A DNA stretch of 64,000 nucleotides from Deltaproteobacteria bacterium (lineage in GTDB: Bacteria > Desulfobacterota > Binatia > UBA12015): contig JAJCZO010000163.1 in the NCBI GenBank assembly GCA_029262355.1, positions 19,744 through 83,743 on the forward strand, written 5' to 3'. The position numbers were made by a program, and so were the translations under genes. The notes beneath the pieces are model-generated. The model did no database searches and was not told the origin of the DNA. It saw nothing but the letters and a program-made list of their open reading frames with translations. Numbering within the stretch: position 1 is the stretch's first letter; every line of letters begins with the position of its first letter. Shown here one piece after another: positions 61,047 through 64,000 of the stretch.

Positions 61047-61430
61047 GTGTCGCCGGTCGAGATCGTGCGCGGCTTCTGCACGCAGTGGCCGGGGCTGCCC
61101 CCAGCCGACATTCGGGAGTTCTTCACCTCCGATTGTGAGTATCGCCACGTATCGGTCGAACGTCCTCTGGTCGGTCCGCTTGCGATCGCCGGGGCGATCG
61201 AGATTTACCGCGCCCGCTTCGAGCAGATCGAGTCCGAAGTGCTGCGGATCGCAGAAGATGGAGGTGCCGTCCTCTGCGAGCGCGAAGATCGCTTCTGGCT
61301 GCCGGGCGGCAGGGTGATCGGTTTTCGAGCGATGGGCTCGTTCGAGACCCGAGATGGCAAGATCTCTCTTTGGCGCGATTACTTCGACGTTGCAGAGTTG
61401 AAGCGGCAGGTGGACCTCACGGAAGGGTAG
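61047..61430 (+). CDS. NTF2-fold protein, limonene-1,2-epoxide hydrolase-like
   Basis: 127 aa from GTG 61047 with GGGAGGGG upstream; the frame extends over the preceding gene but is not used. It resembles limonene-1,2-epoxide hydrolase (LEH), most clearly at the end: DGKISLWRDYFDVAEL against the LEH pattern G-K-I-x-x-W-R-D-Y-F-D. The LEH catalytic Asp-Arg-Asp set is conserved here as R79, D81 (CEREDRF) and D111 (WRDYFD). The water-positioning Tyr is present (Y32), but the paired Asn is replaced by His34. An epoxide-hydrolase role is plausible; a noncatalytic SnoaL-like role is the alternative. Confidence 0.8.
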   Translation: MSPVEIVRGFCTQWPGLPPADIREFFTSDCEYRHVSVERPLVGPLAIAGAIEIYRARFEQIESEVLRIAEDGGAVLCEREDRFWLPGGRVIGFRAMGSFETRDGKISLWRDYFDVAELKRQVDLTEG

Positions 61431-61582
61431 TCGCTCACCGACTTGACCGCCGGGAGGCTCCTGACTACCTCAGCCCCTGGTCGAGCCGGTTTCGTGGGCG
61501 ACACGAAGGACGCGATTCTGGCAGGAACGAGCCGCACGCGCGGCGTGGCACCGGCAGTTGTCGGCGAGAGAGAAGAGAGCGC

Positions 61583-62512
61583 ATGTCCCTTCCCGAGTGG
61601 TTTCACGAACTGGCGAAAGAGGTCTCGAACAAGGGTCGCTGGGGCGACGAGGACGAGATCGGCACGATGAACCTGGTGACGCCGGAGGCCACGCTTCGCG
61701 GTGTCGGCTGCGCCAAGACTGGGCGGAGCTTCTCTCTCGCGCTCCCTCTTCATCACGATGGACCGCAAACGGGCCGGATTCCGAATCGGATCAACCCGCT
61801 GCACACCATGATCGGCATCAACACGCCCTTCATGGGTGATCCCCAGAAGACGTGCCTGAGCGACGATGTGCTGGTGATGGGCACCCAGTGTGCGACGCAC
61901 TGGGACGGACTCGCGCACGCGAGTTACGCCGGTCTCCTCTACAACGGCTACCCCTCTGGGACCGTGATCGCCGAGGCGGGTGCGACCAAGTGTGGGATCG
62001 AGAAGGTGAAGAGCATCGTCACCCGCGGGATTCTGCTCGACGTGGCGGCGGCGAAGGGTGTCCGGCGGCTCGACGCCGGACACGCGATCGTGCCCGAAGA
62101 TCTCGACGCAGCGGTGGCCAAGGCCGGCGTCACGGTTGAGCCGGGCGACATTCTCCTCGTCCGCACGGGCCAACAGGAGCATCTCCGTACTGGGGACAAG
62201 GACGCGTATCGTCTGCCGGCTCCCGGTCTTTCCTATACGTCGGTGAAGTGGTTTCGGGAGCATGACGTTGCAGCGGTCGCGACGGACACGTTCTCCTTCG
62301 AGGTTTGGCCCGGCGAGGATGAGGCCGTGCTCTTGCCGGTGCACCTTCTCCACCTCGTGGAGATGGGCATGATGCAGGGGCAGCACTGGTTCCTCGACGA
62401 TCTTGCCGAAGACTGCGCCAAGGATGGTGTTTATGAGTTCCTCCTGCACGCATCACCCGAACCGATCGTCGGGGGCACCGGGAGCCCGGTGAACCCGATC
62501 GCGACCAAGTAG
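61583..62512 (+). CDS. cyclase-family metal hydrolase (kynurenine formamidase-like fold)
   Basis: 309 aa from ATG 61583. PF04199-type domain: GRWGDEDEIGTMNLVTPEAT at the start, the metal motif variant TQCATHWDGLAHASYAG (family H-x-G-T-H-x-D), RGILLDVAAAKGV, VEPGDILLVRTG, and TDTFSFEVWPGEDEAVLLPV. This longer subgroup (about 300 aa) is common in catabolic clusters and hydrolyses lactones, amides or cyclic intermediates. It could open a ring after the LEH-like or CoA-activated step, but the substrate is unknown. The 152-bp gap before it holds nothing I recognise. Confidence 0.88.
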   Translation: MSLPEWFHELAKEVSNKGRWGDEDEIGTMNLVTPEATLRGVGCAKTGRSFSLALPLHHDGPQTGRIPNRINPLHTMIGINTPFMGDPQKTCLSDDVLVMGTQCATHWDGLAHASYAGLLYNGYPSGTVIAEAGATKCGIEKVKSIVTRGILLDVAAAKGVRRLDAGHAIVPEDLDAAVAKAGVTVEPGDILLVRTGQQEHLRTGDKDAYRLPAPGLSYTSVKWFREHDVAAVATDTFSFEVWPGEDEAVLLPVHLLHLVEMGMMQGQHWFLDDLAEDCAKDGVYEFLLHASPEPIVGGTGSPVNPIATK

Positions 62513-62536
62513 GGTCCGTGTAGGCGGTGGCTCTCG

Positions 62537-63700
62537 ATGGACTTCGCTTTCACAGAGGGGGAGGAGCGTTTTCGTGCTGAGTTGCGCGCTTTTCTCGCGA
62601 AGACGGTGCCGTCCGGCGACCCTCCGGAGGACTTCGCAGCGGAGTTCGAGTACATGCGCGAGTTCCAGCGAGCGATGTACGAGGGCGGCTGGGTTGGCAT
62701 TCATTGGCCAGCGGCGTTCGGTGGTCGGGACGCGACACCGATGGAGCAGGCGATCTTCGCCGAGGAGATGGGACGAGCTCGGGCTCCCCAACTCGTGAAT
62801 CGTGTTGGGATCAACAATGTCGGCCCCACGTTGATCCACTTCGGGACCGAAGAGCAGAAGCGCCGCTACCTTCCAGGCATTCTGTCGGCAGAAGAGATCT
62901 GGTGTCAGCTGTACTCCGAGCCCGATGCCGGGTCGGATCTCGCTTCGCTGCGCACCCGCGCTGAACTCGATGGCGATAGCTACGTCGTTACCGGCCAGAA
63001 GGTGTGGACGAGCTACGCGGTCCAGGCGCGGTGGGCGATCCTGTTGGCCCGCACGGACAGGACTGCAAAGAAGCACCGCGGCATCTCGTATCTGATCGTC
63101 GACATGGAGGCGGACGGCATCGACATTCGGCCGCTTCGGCAGCTCACGGGTGCGTCGGAGTTCAATGAGGTCTTCCTCGACCGGGTACGGGTGCCGCGCA
63201 CGAACGTGATAGGGGCTGAGAACGAGGGCTGGCAGATCGCCCAGGTGACGCTCGCCCACGAACGGGGTGCCAACTACGCGATCAAGGAACAAACGCTGGC
63301 GCGGATCGCGCTCGACGAGCTGCTCAGTGAAGCGTCGTCGTCGGGGGCGGCGCTGGAACCGGGGCTCCGTCAGGAGCTCGCTCGGCTCCACATCGAGACC
63401 GAGATCATGCGCTTCATGAACCTAGCCATGCTGAGCAAGGTGGGTCGCGGCATCACGCCGGGACTCGAGACGTCGCTCGTCAAGCAGTTTTGGTCCGACC
63501 TGAGTCAGGCCATCGGCGAGGCTTCCGTGCAAGCGCTCGGTCCGCATGGCATCCTCCTGCGTGGCTCGCGTCATGTGCGCGGCGCCGGGCGGTTCGCGCA
63601 GCGGATGCTCTTTTCGCGTGCGTCGACGATTGCTGGCGGTACGGCCGAGATTCAACGGAACATCATTGCCCAACGCTTGCTCGGGCTTCCTCGGAGCTGA
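62537..63700 (+). CDS. acyl-CoA dehydrogenase
   Basis: 387 aa from ATG 62537. FAD-dependent ACAD: WVGIHWPAAFGGRDATPMEQ, INNVGPTLIHFGTEEQKRRY, WCQLYSEPDAGSDLASLRTR, VTGQKVWTSYAVQARWAILL, and the C-terminal FSRASTIAGGTAEIQRNIIA with QRLLGLPRS. The catalytic base position is not obvious in the usual place, as in several ACAD subfamilies acting on steroid- or terpene-type CoA esters, so chain specificity is not inferred. It lies 24 bp after the cyclase-family gene. Confidence 0.94.
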   Translation: MDFAFTEGEERFRAELRAFLAKTVPSGDPPEDFAAEFEYMREFQRAMYEGGWVGIHWPAAFGGRDATPMEQAIFAEEMGRARAPQLVNRVGINNVGPTLIHFGTEEQKRRYLPGILSAEEIWCQLYSEPDAGSDLASLRTRAELDGDSYVVTGQKVWTSYAVQARWAILLARTDRTAKKHRGISYLIVDMEADGIDIRPLRQLTGASEFNEVFLDRVRVPRTNVIGAENEGWQIAQVTLAHERGANYAIKEQTLARIALDELLSEASSSGAALEPGLRQELARLHIETEIMRFMNLAMLSKVGRGITPGLETSLVKQFWSDLSQAIGEASVQALGPHGILLRGSRHVRGAGRFAQRMLFSRASTIAGGTAEIQRNIIAQRLLGLPRS

Positions 63701-63728
63701 GCGGTACGATCACGGAGAAAGTGCGAAA

Positions 63729-64000
63729 ATGAGTCAAGAAAAAGGCGGCCTCGGGAACTTCTTCGAGGACTTCGAGCTCGGCAAGGAACTCATCTGCGCC
63801 ACTCCGCGCGTGGTGACCTCGGCCGAGACGGCGATGCACATCGCCACGACGAACGATCGCAGCCCGCGGTTCTGCAACGCTGAGGGTCGGGTGAACCCGG
63901 TGATCGTCTTCCACATCGTGATTGGGCAGACGGTGCGCCTTGTCTCTCTCAATTCCCCGGCGAACCTCGGTTACGCGGGGATGGTCTGGAAGACGCCGGT
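63729..64000 (+). CDS. MaoC-like dehydratase, N-terminal part (3' end outside window)
   Basis: Starts ATG 63729 (GGAG about 12 bases upstream) and stays open to the window end (~90 residues visible). NFFEDFELGKELICATPRVV and MHIATTNDRSPRFCNAEGR fit the N-terminal half of an (R)-specific enoyl-CoA hydratase-like hotdog protein, followed by VIVFHIVIGQTVRLVSLNS. It would hydrate the enoyl-CoA made by the adjacent acyl-CoA dehydrogenase. Only the first part is present, so the catalytic Asp/His cannot all be checked. Confidence 0.8.
   Translation, partial: MSQEKGGLGNFFEDFELGKELICATPRVVTSAETAMHIATTNDRSPRFCNAEGRVNPVIVFHIVIGQTVRLVSLNSPANLGYAGMVWKTP

Overview
This window is GC-rich, densely coding chromosomal DNA from a Gram-negative bacterium. 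An outer-membrane lipoprotein, Wza/Wzc-type export, a complete type IV pilus (T4P) locus and a Geobacter-like major pilin point to the deltaproteobacterial side of the tree (Desulfobacterota, Myxococcota or Binatota-like). This placement is inference from gene content; there is no rRNA to confirm it. I see no tRNA, rRNA, CRISPR array, prophage, integron or transposase.

Layout. 1-19.6 kb is a mixed housekeeping region: the tail of a DUF4198 protein, a class III adenylate cyclase/ATPase/TPR regulator, an acyltransferase, a pyruvate phosphate dikinase with a histone-H1-like lysine/alanine extension, an orphan histidine kinase, a periplasmic thioredoxin, aroE, a PF09818-type ATPase, enoyl-CoA hydratase and CaiB/BaiF CoA-transferase, a GIY-YIG nuclease, a serine hydrolase, a BrkB-type membrane protein and an Slp lipoprotein. 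Two copies of a ~150-170 bp MITE-like element lie at 1.07 and 16.46 kb.

20.0-30.3 kb is a surface-glycan locus. One polypeptide fuses a GT4 glycosyltransferase to a monotopic phosphoglycosyl transferase. It is followed by PglD-, PglE- and PglF-like enzymes, which together suggest UDP-di-N-acetylbacillosamine synthesis, and by a six-hairpin-fold protein. These converge on a Wzz/BY-kinase (Wzc-like) and a Wza-like exporter.

30.5-55.2 kb is the pilus locus: pilB, a secreted seven-repeat beta-propeller-like protein, pilT, pilC, a regulator that fuses a PilS-type membrane/PAS sensor straight onto a PilR-type sigma-54 activator, a consensus sigma-54 promoter, pilA, two GT-C-like membrane proteins, a PAP2 enzyme, pilD, and two separate minor-pilin sets split by an antisense SGNH hydrolase. 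The second set ends in pilY1 and a PilY2-position small protein, then a terminator.

55.4-64 kb holds an MBL-fold hydrolase with dodecin, a TPR protein, and then an IclR-led catabolic operon: MmgE/PrpD, CoA-transferase, limonene-epoxide-hydrolase-like NTF2 protein, cyclase-family hydrolase, acyl-CoA dehydrogenase, and MaoC hydratase running off the end.

The most notable material is the fused pilus regulator with its sigma-54 pilA promoter, the GT4-PGT fusion within a bacillosamine-type operon, the PPDK with a basic tail, and the Geobacter-like pilin with two well-placed start codons.
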